Source: Protula sp. h YS-2021
Lineage: Eukaryota > Annelida > Polychaeta > Sabellida > Serpulidae
DNA length: 64,000 nucleotides
Direction: 5' to 3'
Assembly: GCA_949752745.1 (NCBI GenBank)
Contig: OX457029.1
Location: 8,657,511-8,721,510, forward strand
The notes under the pieces are model-generated. The model saw only the letters and a list, made by a program, of their open reading frames with translations. It ran no database searches and was not told the DNA's origin. Positions 12,030 to 24,100 of the stretch are shown in pieces. Both the position numbers and the translations under genes were made by a program. How positions within the stretch are numbered: position 1 is the first letter of the stretch; each line of letters starts with the position of its first letter.

Positions 12030-15000
12030 TGTAGAAATTTACAACCTCAGAAAAAACGGACAACGTTTGCCTAGACCCCCTTAGTGGGGCCCTAGGCCCG
12101 AAAAATTGGTAAAAAATTCCAGGGTGTCTCATGGGGTTTGCAAGGCTTTATATGAACAGGGTAAGTTGTGGAAAAAAATTAAATATATTCTCAATTGCCA
12201 ACACCTATTCTACTCACAAAATGGACAATATTTGCCTAGACCCCCTAGTGAGGCCCTAGGCCCGACAAATTGTTAAAAAAGTCTAGTGGGTTTCAGGTGG
12301 TTTGCAAGGCTTTATATGAACATGGTAAGTTGCAGAAAAACTGTTAAGATATATTCTCATTAACTGCCACCTATTCTACTCAGAAAAATCCAAAACATTT
12401 GCATAGACCCCCTTAGTGAGGCCCTAGGCCCGAAAAATTGCCAAAAAATGCCAAGTGTGTCTCAGGTGGTTTGCAAGGCTTTATATGAACATGGTAAGTT
12501 GTAGAAAAAATGTTAACACATATTCTCATTTACTTCCTTCTGTTCTACTCAGAAAAAACGATACCATTCCCTTACACCCCCTTACTGAGGCCCTAGGCGC
12601 AAAAACTTGTCAAAAATGCCCAGTGTGTCTCAGGTGGTTTGCAAGGCTTTATATGAACATGGTAAGTTGGAGAAAAAATGTTGACACATATTTTCATTTA
12701 CTTCCTTCTGTTCTACTCAGAAAAATAGATACCATCTCACCAAACGCCCTTACTGAGGCCCTAGGCCCGAAAACTTGTCAAAAATGCCCAGTGTGTCTCA
12801 GGTGGTTTGCAAGGCTTTATATGAACATGGTAAGTTGTAGAAAAAATGTTAACACATATTCTGATTTACTGCGTTCCGTTCTACTCAGAAAAAACGATAC
12901 CATTTCCCTACACCCCCTTACTGAGGCCCTAGGCCTGAAAACTTGTCAAAAATGCCTAGTGTGTCTCAGGTGGTTTGCAAGGCTTTATATGAACATGGTA
13001 AGTTGTAGAAAAAAAGTTAACACATATTCTCATTTACTGCCTTTCGTTCTACTCAGAAAAAACGATACCATTCCCTTACACCCCCTTACTGAGGCCCTAG
13101 GCCTGAAAACTTGTCAAAAATGCCCAGTGTGTCTCAGGTGGTTTGCAAGGCTTTATATGAATATGGTAAGTTGTAGAAAAAATGTTAACACATATTCTCA
13201 TTTACTTCCTTCTGTTCTACTCAGAAAAATCGATACCATTTCCCTACACCCCCTTACTGAGGCCCTAGGCCAGAAAACTTGTCAAAAATGCCCAGTGTGT
13301 CTCAGGTGGTTTGCAAGGCTTTATATGAACATGGTAAGTTGTAAAAAAAATGTTAACACATATTCTCATTAACTTCCTTCTGTTCTACTCAGAAAAATCG
13401 ATACCATTTCCCTACACACCCTTACTGAGGCCCTAGGCCCGAAAACTTGTCAAAAATGCCCAGTGTGTCTCAGGTGGTTTGCAAGGATTTATATGAACAT
13501 GGTAAGTTGTAGAAAAAATGTTAACACATATTCTCATTTACTTCCTTCTGTTCTACTCAGAAAAATCGATACCATTTCCCTACACCCCCTTACTGAGGCC
13601 CTAGGCCCGAAAACTTGTCAAAAATGCCTAGTGTGTCTCAGGTGGTTTGCAAGGCTTTATATGAACATGGTAAGTTGTAGAAAAAAAGTTAACACATATT
13701 CTCATTTACTGCCTTTCGTTCTACTCAGAAAAAACGATACCATTCCCTTACACCCCCTTACTGAGGCCCTAGGCCTGAAAACTTGTCAAAAATGCCCAGT
13801 GTGTCTCAGGTGGTTTGCAAGGCTTTATATGAATATGGTAAGTTGTAGAAAAAATGTTAACACATATTCTCATTTACTTCCTTCTGTTCTACTCAGAAAA
13901 ATCGATACCATTTCCCTACACCCCCTTACTGAGGCCCTAGGCCAGAAAACTTGTCAAAAATGCCCAGTGTGTCTCAGGTGGTTTGCAAGGCTTTATATGA
14001 ACATGGTAAGTTGTAGAAAAAATGTTAACACATATTCTCATTAACTTCCTTCTGTTCTACTCAGAAAAATCGATACCATTTCCCTACACACCCTTACTGA
14101 GGCCCTAGGCCCGAAAACTTGTCAAAAATGCCCAGTGTGTCTCAGGTGGTTTGCAAGGATTTATATGAACATGGTAAGTTGTAGAAAAAATGTTAACACA
14201 TATTCTCATTTACTTTCTTCTGTTCTACTCAGAAAAATCGATACCATTTCCCTACACCCCTTACTGAGGCCCTAGGCCAGAAAACTTGTCAAAAATGCCC
14301 AGTGTGTCTCAGGTGGTTTGCAAGGCTTTATATGAACATGGTAAGTTGTAGAAAAAATGTTAACACATATTCTCATTTACTTCCTTCTGTTCTACTCAGA
14401 AAAATCGATACCATTTCCCTACACCCCCTTACTGAGGCCCTAGGCCCGAAAACTTGTCAAAAATGCCCAGTGTGTCTCAGGTGGTTTGCAAGGCTTTATA
14501 TGAACATGGTAAGTTGTAGAAAAAATGTTAACACATATTCTCATTTACTGCCTTCTGTTCTACTCAGAAAAAACGATACCATTTCCCTACACCCCCTTAC
14601 TGAGGCCCTAGGCCTGAAAACTTGTCAAAAATGCCTAGTGTGTCTCAGGTGGTTTGCAAGGCTTTATATGAACATGGTAAGTTGTAGAAAAAAGTTAACA
14701 CATATTCTCATTTACTGCCTTTCGTTCTACTCAGAAAAAACGATACCATTCCCTTACACCCCCTTACTGAGGCCCTAGGCCCGAAAACTTGTCAAAAATG
14801 CCCAGTGTATCTCAGGTGGTTTGCAAGGCTTTATATGAACATGGTAAGTTGGAGAAAAAAGGTTGACACATATTTTCATTTACTTCCTTCTGTTCTACTC
14901 AGAAAAATAGATACCATCTCCCTAAACGCCCTTACTGAGGCCGTAGGCCCGAAAACTTGTCAAAAATGCCCAGTGTGTCTCAGGTGGTTTGCAAGGCTTT

Positions 15001-15345
15001 ATATGAACATGGTAAGTTGTAGAAAAAATGTTAACACATATTCTCATTTACTTCCTTCTGTTCTACTCAGAAAAATCGATACCATTTCCCTACACACCCT
15101 TACTGAGGCCCTAGGCCCGAAAACTTGTCAAAAATGCCCAGTGTGTCTCAGGTGGTTTGCAAGGCTTTATATGAACATGGTAAGTTGGAGAAAAAAGGTT
15201 GACACATATTTTCATTTCTTCCTTCTGTTCTACTCAGAAAAATAGATACCATCTCCCTAAACGCCCTTACTGAGGCCCTAGGCCCGAAAACTTGTCAAAA
15301 ATGCCCAGTGTGTCTCAGGTGGTTTGCAAGCCTTTACAGTGATAT
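12030..15345 (+). repeat. 168-bp satellite array, about 19-20 copies, with splice-like motifs in each unit
   Basis: Direct tandem array with a 168-bp period; the most constant core is tgtctcaggtggtttgcaagg. Because 168 is divisible by 3, long open frames of 305, 193, 158 and 146 codons arise that merely repeat one 56-residue unit; they are not credible proteins. Each unit contains atggtaagttg followed 59 bp later by ttctactcag, which look like a 5' and a 3' splice site. A four-unit (672-bp) block is repeated: private variants at 13159 and 13831 (gaatatgg) and at 13483 and 14155 (aaggattt) are each 672 bp apart. The first few units (12030-12450) are the most diverged. Confidence 0.92.
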
Positions 15346-15479
15346 GGAAACCTATTAAGAAAATGCAAAGTTGCTTTTGAAATTTGAAAACACACACAAC
15401 TTCAGATCTCACATTTATTTGTCAAATTCATAACAAGGTAATATAGCAAATTCATAACATTTTGAAACTAGCCCACATA

Positions 15480-16235
15480 TTCCCTACAGGCCCCCATCAG
15501 TTAAACATGGCCATGAATAGTCAATCAAGAGCTGGAATTTTCAAAGTCCAGTCGGTGCATTTTCCTTGGACCAACCTAACCCATTTACAATAGCGATTTT
15601 TGTTAGTGCCCACAGAAGATACACACCAAATCTCATTAAAATCCTTGCAGCTTTTCTTCAGATATCGTAGTAACAATAGTCAATCAAGAGCTGAAATTTT
15701 GTAAGTCCAGCTCGTCCATTTTCCTTGGAAACACATGGCCTATTTACAATACCCATCTGTGTTTGTTACCCTAAAAGCTAAATACCAAGTCTCATTAAAA
15801 TTCTTGGAGCAGTTTTTAAGTTGTCGTGTTAACAAGCTCACACAATAATCAATCAAGAGCTGAAATTTTCTACGTCCATCTGGTCCATTTTCCTTGGACG
15901 AACCTGGCGTATTTCCAATACCCATGTGGCTTTGTACCCACAGAAGCTACATAATAAGTTTCATTAAAATTCTTACAGCAGTTTTTAAGTTATCGTGTTA
16001 ACAATCTCACACAAGTCAATCAAGAGCTGAATTTTTTTAAGTCCAGCTGGTTCATTTTCCTTGGGCGAACCTGGCCCATTTACAATAACGATATGTGTTT
16101 GTTCCCATAAAAGCTAAATACCAAGTTTCATTAAAATCCTTGCATCAGTTTTTAAGTTATCGTGTTAACAAGCTGTTGATGATAGACCGACAGACCGACA
16201 CACGGTCGGCGGCATATATTCCTCACAGGTTCTAA
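15480..16235 (+). repeat. Second tandem array, 4 units of ~159-169 bp, ending in a gaccgaca tract
   Basis: The anchor tcaatcaagagctg recurs at about 15521, 15680, 15849 and 16016. Each unit continues with ttttccttgg, catttacaatac and taccaag(t)ttcattaaaat. The last unit runs into gaccgacagaccgacacacggtcgg, a short hairpin-capable tract. It lies directly downstream of the 3' end of the large minus-strand gene and could overlap its 3' UTR. Gtccgtccgtctgtccgt at 63598 is a related tract. Confidence 0.8.
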
Positions 16236-16354
16236 CTGTGGGGAGCAAATAAAATACACACAATTATGTTTAAAATTATGCTAAATGTAAACAAAAGAGC
16301 AAAAAATGTTCAACACTAAATGAAACATGTATGGCAGTACAACTGGCTAGCTGC

Positions 16355-18019
16355 CTAATGTGGGAAAAACATTGTGCGTGCACAATCCATGTAGCATTTA
16401 TTATAAGTTTTTCCAGTTTTCCTTGAAAGAATTAAGACAATGACATGCTTTAACAAAATGTCATTGAAAAACACTTGTAGGCTGTCTGTGCTGCGAGAGA
16501 GGCCTTCCCTCAATCTCTGACAACACTCCACTTCGTAAGCTTCTTTCAAGACAACCTTTGAAAGCGCGAACATTCTGAAAACACATATAACGTTCTTTTT
16601 AATCAACTTATGCCCAAATCGCACTTTTTGATTTAGAATTTCTTTCAAGATTGTCGTCCATACCAATTTACTGATGATTATTTTAACTTTTAAATTGTTC
16701 TTTTATTTTTTTTCTATTTATATTACAGTAACATTTCCTAGATTAAATTATTTCAGTAATAAAAAGATGGTATTAATTCAATAAAAAACAACATGAATTT
16801 ATACTTACTCTTCGCCTTGTTCAACCTCAAGCATGTCTCTTTTAAGCTGTTCACACAGAGCCATGCTTCCCTGAAATATATATTAAAGGTAAATTATTAA
16901 AAAATATATAATTTAAATACATAATTTAACTTTTCAAAAAAGTATTCATGACACTTAAAAACATGACAGCATTTAATGTTAACATTTTATGACAAAATGG
17001 TCCATTCTAAGTTTCAGTTACAACAAAGATCAGGACAAAATGTACTTCATTCCTTTATGTGCTTATGTGTCTTAAATTTAAGAAGGGTATGCAAACATTT
17101 AAATGTTTGGTTAAACATTTTTCTTTCTTCATTAAGCGGACGGAACGAAACACTATTTCTTCATTGTCCATTCAAATCACATTCTTTTAAAATAATTTTT
17201 ACTGAAATAAAAGGAATACCTTTAGTCCTATGAATTCAGATGCAAAACCATAGTTTCGGTATTTCTTTGAGTAACCATAGAACATCTTCAACAGGTCAAA
17301 CGACTTTTTGGCCAGACTGAAAAAAATAAGTAAATACGTGCAGCAAGCAATAAAGTACAAATTTGTAACATTAAATAAAAAAGCATTACTATTATTTCAT
17401 GCCAAAAATACACACAAACAAACCCAATCACCAAATATCGCCTGATTTACTGATAAACAATTCTCAGATGCCACATGTGCTAAAAGATGAATTACAAGCA
17501 TACAAACCCTGCCTTTTCTCCAAGAAAATCTTTGATTTCTTTATGCAGCAGGGACGCCTGGAAAGTGTATATTTTATCCGTGATAGTTATATCTTCATGA
17601 TGAATAAATTAATATTACTAGCAACTAAAAGAACATTTCTTTCTTTTCTGTATTTTAACTTATATTTTAACAGTCTATCTTTTACTTAAATATACTCAAA
17701 CAGTCAACTTGCAAGATACAAGAAGAATATTTTATTAGAATAATGAAATATTACAATGACAACTTTTATTTAATATTCAATGGTTCTATATTTAGCTTCA
17801 AAATTAGGTTTATTTTAAAGCAAACTGAAGAGTACCTCGTTTTCCCAATCTATATCCGGGATATTTTTCTCTGAATCTGTGGAAACGTCTTCAAGGCTGT
17901 AGAAAAGAAAGATATGTCTAACTTATGGGACAGCTAAAAATCTGTTTCTAAATACAAAATGAAAGATAAAGAACTGCATAAAGATCTTAATGAAAGAAAT
18001 ATATAGAAATATATATATA

Positions 18020-18105
<86 letters not shown>

Positions 18106-21100
18106 ACACATACTTAAACTGTCCGACATAGGGTCGCCTTCGAAGAGTTGGTTTCCAGTCACTTTTCTGTCGGTATTTTCTGCAATTGTCAGATCAAGTT
18201 TTTAAAACGCACTTCACATTCTAATATTTACTTCATATAATCTAGAAAGATGACCTGATAATTTCAACATATTTATCGTTTTTCTGAAAAATGTCAAATT
18301 TGTCATGTACTCAATGCACAGAAACATTTATAGATTTGTCGGTGCTGGCTATTTTAGCAAAATCATATGAAGAATTTACCTAATTTCAGCCAGTTTTACC
18401 CCTCTAATTGTCGTAGAGACCACCGGAGTTTTTTCCTAAAACCAAATTGTTACATTTCAGATATATGAATAAATGTAGACATTTGAATTACTGTGCAATA
18501 TAAAAATACATTCAAGGCAAATATGTTTTCAGAAAAGAAATATAACAACAATTACAATTCATTCTGCTGTGATTTATGTTTCAAATTAATGACAAATTAC
18601 TTCTTTGCTGTATTTCCAAGAAATACATTGCATTCACTAGGGTGCTGAAGTTAAAAGCAGATTTGTATATGACAAAACTACCTACTTATGTTTCAGTACT
18701 CACTTTAAAAACTTACCCGTTTCCTTTGATCCTGGGTTCTCCGAAGACAGCGCTCCAATAAAGGGGTGTCTTCAGTGTTTCCACTCTGTAAAAACCATTA
18801 TAAACATAAATATGCATACCACCAAAACCTTTATAAAACTTCTTAAAGTAGTTCGCTGCTACAGTTTTAAACATAATGAGTACTTACCATGTTCGACAAA
18901 TGGGACTTTGTTCCTTAAGAAGGCTGCTATAAATGGTATCTTATATAATAATTCATCTTAAGAAATGATACATATTTTCCTCTTTAACGAAATAAAAAAT
19001 AAAACTTGCATCTATCACGGAACATTGAGGACATGTCCACCCAGTGTCACTTTCACCTAACGTCCGTATCTGTTTTGTGGAAAGACCAATGCATGACCCA
19101 TGAAACCATTCGTTGCATGTATCGCAGGCTATCATAGGTCTGAAAAATACATTTTTTTTTCAAATTTTTGAATGCAAGGAATGCTACTGTACTTAAAATT
19201 ATTATAATCACTTTATCAGATAAAAAGCCCATGAAACTTTTTCTAAGAACTATTAGAGGGACACAAATTAAAAATAAAACAAACAGTACTTCGGTTTCAC
19301 ATTTAAACCTATTCTTACTATGTTTCACACCACATTAACGGGATCTCAAACAACATAGAGTTCACGTAACCGACAAATATGAGAATTATATTTCCTATAA
19401 ATATCGCATGTCAATAAAAGCAAAAATCTACCTTTTCCCCCATGGTCTTCTGCAAAGGCAGTGTACAGCAGTTGCATCTGTAGAGGTGTCTATGGCAACT
19501 TCAACGTCTGCAGTCTCAGGTGCTTCCTTTAACACGTTCAAAGATAGACAGAATTTGCTTTGTAGTTGATATGGTATTTATAATGGTACACAACGGTTTT
19601 ACTGTGATAATTAAAGGGAATTAAAAAGTATTAAACGTATGTTACTGATTTTTACATCCCAGATTTCACCAAAACTTCCTTTGGAAGCATAGTTCGACTT
19701 CTCGAACTCTTCATGGCAGACATAAAGTTCCAAACAGCACATGCCACGGGATCTGATTCTGTAAAAGTAAATGAACACAGTTTTTTTAAAGACGTGCCTT
19801 TGCGCAAAATTTGAGAAACAGATATGATTGTAAAATTACTTATTTCAGCCTTTAAACAAGTGCAATGACATTACAGAAACAGAAATGATTGCAAAATTAC
19901 AGATTTCAGCATTTAAACAACTGCACTACCCTAAGATACATTTGTCGCATGTAATACAATCACGGTAAGAAAAGCATATAACGTTTTTTACTGAAACTAC
20001 TACAGGACAAATAATTGCGCAGCACAAAGTGGAATTTCGTACTGTCAGGAGTCCAGTCTCGTCCAGAGAGAACGTAGAAAAACGACTGCAAAGATGAATT
20101 CAACCAGCACGAGTTTCCTGCGTTCTGCAAGCCAACTGGAATTAAGAACGAGGGATTATATAAAGCTCGACCGCGTATGATACACACGAACTGAAAAGAA
20201 TAAACAAACATATTATTTAAAAAAATACATCCTGATTCATTTTATTGTAAAAAAAAGTTTATCACAAGTTGTATTTTAAGTTTTCGAAAACAGTACAGAT
20301 AGCACCAGCATCATAACGGCACCGAATCAGATTCCAAACCATTCAAGGTATTTATAAAAATTATTCTACCTGTCGCAGGTTGTTTGGTCACAGCGCCTTG
20401 CGGTTGAACTAAAAATTCATATTCACACAGTGAAAAACTGTTCGATGACATAAATTTAAAATGGAAAAGCAAGAAAAAATTCTATATTATTGTTCTTTTA
20501 ACCAGTACCTTTTTCAGGATTGATCAAGTCGCATCTTGAAAAGAAAAATAGCTAACTTTAATCGTTTTAGTATTTTATTTACTTTAACGAGTAATTTACC
20601 TAAATTACGCTTTCATGAAATGTGAAAATATATTTATATTTCTGTACAACTGCTAAGAAAGACTTTAACTCTTACGCATTATAGTATTGTAATTATCGAA
20701 CCGTACCTGTATCAAGTGGCACTTCTTCAGTGGTTTCTCTAAGAACTTGGCGCGACTCAGCTGAAAATAAAGCGGAAGTTATACGAACCGCCGTACACAA
20801 TGCTCCTTTGATTTCATAAAATTATGGCAACATCAACATTATATAATATTCGAGCAATTCCTTTGCATTCCTGTACACAGTACTTCATTTCTATAATGTG
20901 ACATACACTATGAAATAGCGTATTATCAAAATGAAAGAAATTGCTGAAATACCGGTTAGGATATCATCAATGCCTTGCGAGGTAAAAGGAGCGGGAACGA
21001 TTTTCTTCTTCCTTTTGGTTCGCCTCATGGGAAGTGGCCAGCTCGCCTTTCTTTTCAACAATCGGCCAGTTCTGGGCAGTTGTGGCTCAACCGTCCTTAG

Positions 21101-24100
21101 AAGTTTGTTCAGCGACCTGGAAAGATGAGACAAAACAGACTGATCAGTGATGTTATATGTCAACTCTGTAAGTTGCTTTAATACTTCTCTGCATAAAGCT
21201 GCTTGTCTTTCTGTTGATGTTGTGTCTTCGAGGATTTCTGCTGATCGGGGCTGCGTGCTTTCTTCAGGTTCAACCTCCAAGCGCACATCTGCTTGCTCGA
21301 TCCTGCGTCCTTCTGTTGCTCTTTGTGTCTGATCTGTAACCTGGATAAAAGAAGTATCTAAAGTGAAACACGGGCAAGAAATATACTCTGGAGGTAGGTC
21401 CTCCCACAGCACAAGTTTCCTGCGAAATAAATACAGCATATGCTTGCATGGCAAATGAAAATATTGCCAGTCTGGGCACGTGCAACAAGGAATCGAACAA
21501 TCTATACGGTAATGTTTATCTGGATGTGTAAAGGAGGGTACAGAAAATATGCCATCAATTCTTTCAACATCATCGTTTGTGAAGCAGTCCTTCACTTTCG
21601 GCGGCATTCTGTCCAGGCAGTGACGTATGAAACTGCGCGGCTTGTTCATCAGGAACTCAGACACGAATGCCGATGACTTTCTGGACCTTTCCAAACCCTT
21701 GACGTTGCTTTCTTCATATCTGCAATGCATAGTCATAACATACCAGTTGACAATCCACAATTTAATAGACACTGCGCGCTGCTTCATTATTCTGTATTTA
21801 CTTGCATTTGTCCACACGAAGAACGAGCTGAAAGAATTCACGGGAATTTCATTTTACTGTATCAAGTTATAATACAAACGCTTAAATTTAGACCAATGAT
21901 AATAACACAAGAATACTTTTTAAATTATAACCTTTGTTTCATTGCGGGCAAAAAACTCTCCAACACCACCTTCACAGAATTTGCCACTGTTTTCTTTGCG
22001 TATTCTCGCAAGTGTTGCTGCTTGAACACTCTGTGGGTTGCTTCAAGACCGTTGGTGGTGTTAGTACGATGATCCACCCTGTTTCTGCGGAAAGCTTTGA
22101 CCCATTTCTAAAAGCAGAGCATTTACTTTGACATAATTTGTTTACTTAAACTAACCTAACACATGTCACTATGAAATAACAATCTAATCATTACAATGCT
22201 CATCGAAGTTCATTTAAATTTTCAATGATAAATCACTAGACACACCACATTAAGTAAAATACTCGATGTTCCAATTTATTGCTGACTTAATATAAAACAA
22301 AAATGAATATTGCAAACATTTCTACATGCAAAGTCAGGTAACATGCTAACCTTGTACTGTGGAAGCCACTGGCTGTCAATATACCGCTCCAGATTTCCGA
22401 AGTAGTATTCACTTTTTTTCAGTTTCTCCAGGTTGATCTGGAAGTCTTCTTCTGTGTAAGAATCTGCTACTTGTCGCAACCTTAAAATAAAAAAGCAATT
22501 TTTAAAGCAGAGAATAAGCACAATGTTTAGGACAAACAAAAACATTCATTTACTTACAGTAGCAGCACCTCTCGTTTCACATGACTGAATCCGTTGCTAG
22601 CCTTTGTGAGCCAGCGGTCCCAGCTCTGCGCTCTATGAAAGTCGCACAGTAACACCTCTGAATCTGCAAAAATAGGAAAAATGTCACATATTAGTATCAT
22701 GACAAATACTTCTACTTGCTATTCAAACAAACGTGACCGAAACAAAGAAAATTTATTCACAACAGGTACGAAATCCTTTTGATTTTTTTGTTTCATAAGT
22801 TCTTAAATAGGGTCTAGAAAACTTTGATTCTTACCAGGGAAAATTCTCTCCAGTGCATTTATTTCAGCATCACAGTAGTCAACCATGAAGTAAGTTGGAT
22901 TCCACGAAGAATTCCACTCCTTCAATTTCTGCAACATAAAAATACATTTCATTACATTTGTTATCTCTAATAAATAGTTACTAAACAAAAAACATTTCTC
23001 CTTGATAATTTTTAACAAATATTTACTTCGGTAACCATGAATGAAATAAAGACTTAAATTCAATAGCTTGTGACATCGGTTACTTTAATATTGATTTTTG
23101 GCGTTTGCATATTTAAAAAGTTTGTTTACCAAGCAAAAAAAGACATGCATTACCCTACAAACTACATGCAAAACATAATACATCCAGCATGTACAGAAAT
23201 ACCTCAAGTGCACACTGAATGCTGACGCTGCGCTCGTTTTCTAAAATAAACACAGCAACGGGCATGTACCCGGTGTTTGTTGGTACGCTAACGAAAAACA
23301 TTGGCAAGGAATATTGTGTGGTATTGTAGGTGGCATCCATCAAGCACATTTCGCCACCGTATCTCCGGAGAAGATCCCTTTGCCATTTCGCTTGGTAGAC
23401 GAAAATGAAGCTATTGACATTGCTGTCATGGTCATCTTCCGCACTGAAAACACATATAATCACTTTGTTCAATGACGTATTTCTTAGCAATGGCTATATC
23501 TGCTTGAGGTTGTACAGCTATATTAATATCTTTTTGCAATATGTGCGATCTCATCAACAGCGAAATTATAATGGTACAATGAAATTCTCCGAAATTCCTA
23601 TTCTTTGCATTTAACAATAGCTTGGACAATTATACTGAATTGTGACAACTCAAGGATACTGAGTTGTTTCCTGTGACTACCGGTCTATTTATTTTGTTTC
23701 ATACTTTAAAGTTGCAATAAACCCCTTTAAAATATAATAAAAATGAAACTTGAACACATATACGATTGCTTTGTTTACCTCCTTTGTTGAAAGTGGACAC
23801 AGTCATCTTCGTGATGTTGCATAAATTCGTTCAAGTAAGCCACAGTATTTTCCTGGTCATCATCAGAAAATCTGTCAATTTCATTAATTTATATACTTGT
23901 ACAAAATATTATAGCGACAGAATAATAAATTAACCTTTTGAAACCTAACGTAATCTGTTAATTGTCAGCTGACTTGTTAATAACAATAGGTTTCTATTAC
24001 TTCTTATAACATATCACAGTCGTAAAAATTACATTTGCTCTTACTTAAGAGCTATGTCAGCAATTAAACATAAGTATGTTGCAAACGTTAAAATAATAAT

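Noticed and set aside
12455..15245. Four long open frames of 146-305 codons on the plus strand
   Set aside because: They are the 168-bp satellite read in frame; the period is divisible by three and each frame breaks where a unit has an indel. The Cys-rich pattern is only the repeat unit.
20136..20194. Extended USP exon starting at the acceptor near 20194
   Set aside because: In the phase required by the upstream exon it reaches a stop; the acceptor at 20137-20136 keeps the frame open and matches the family motif start.
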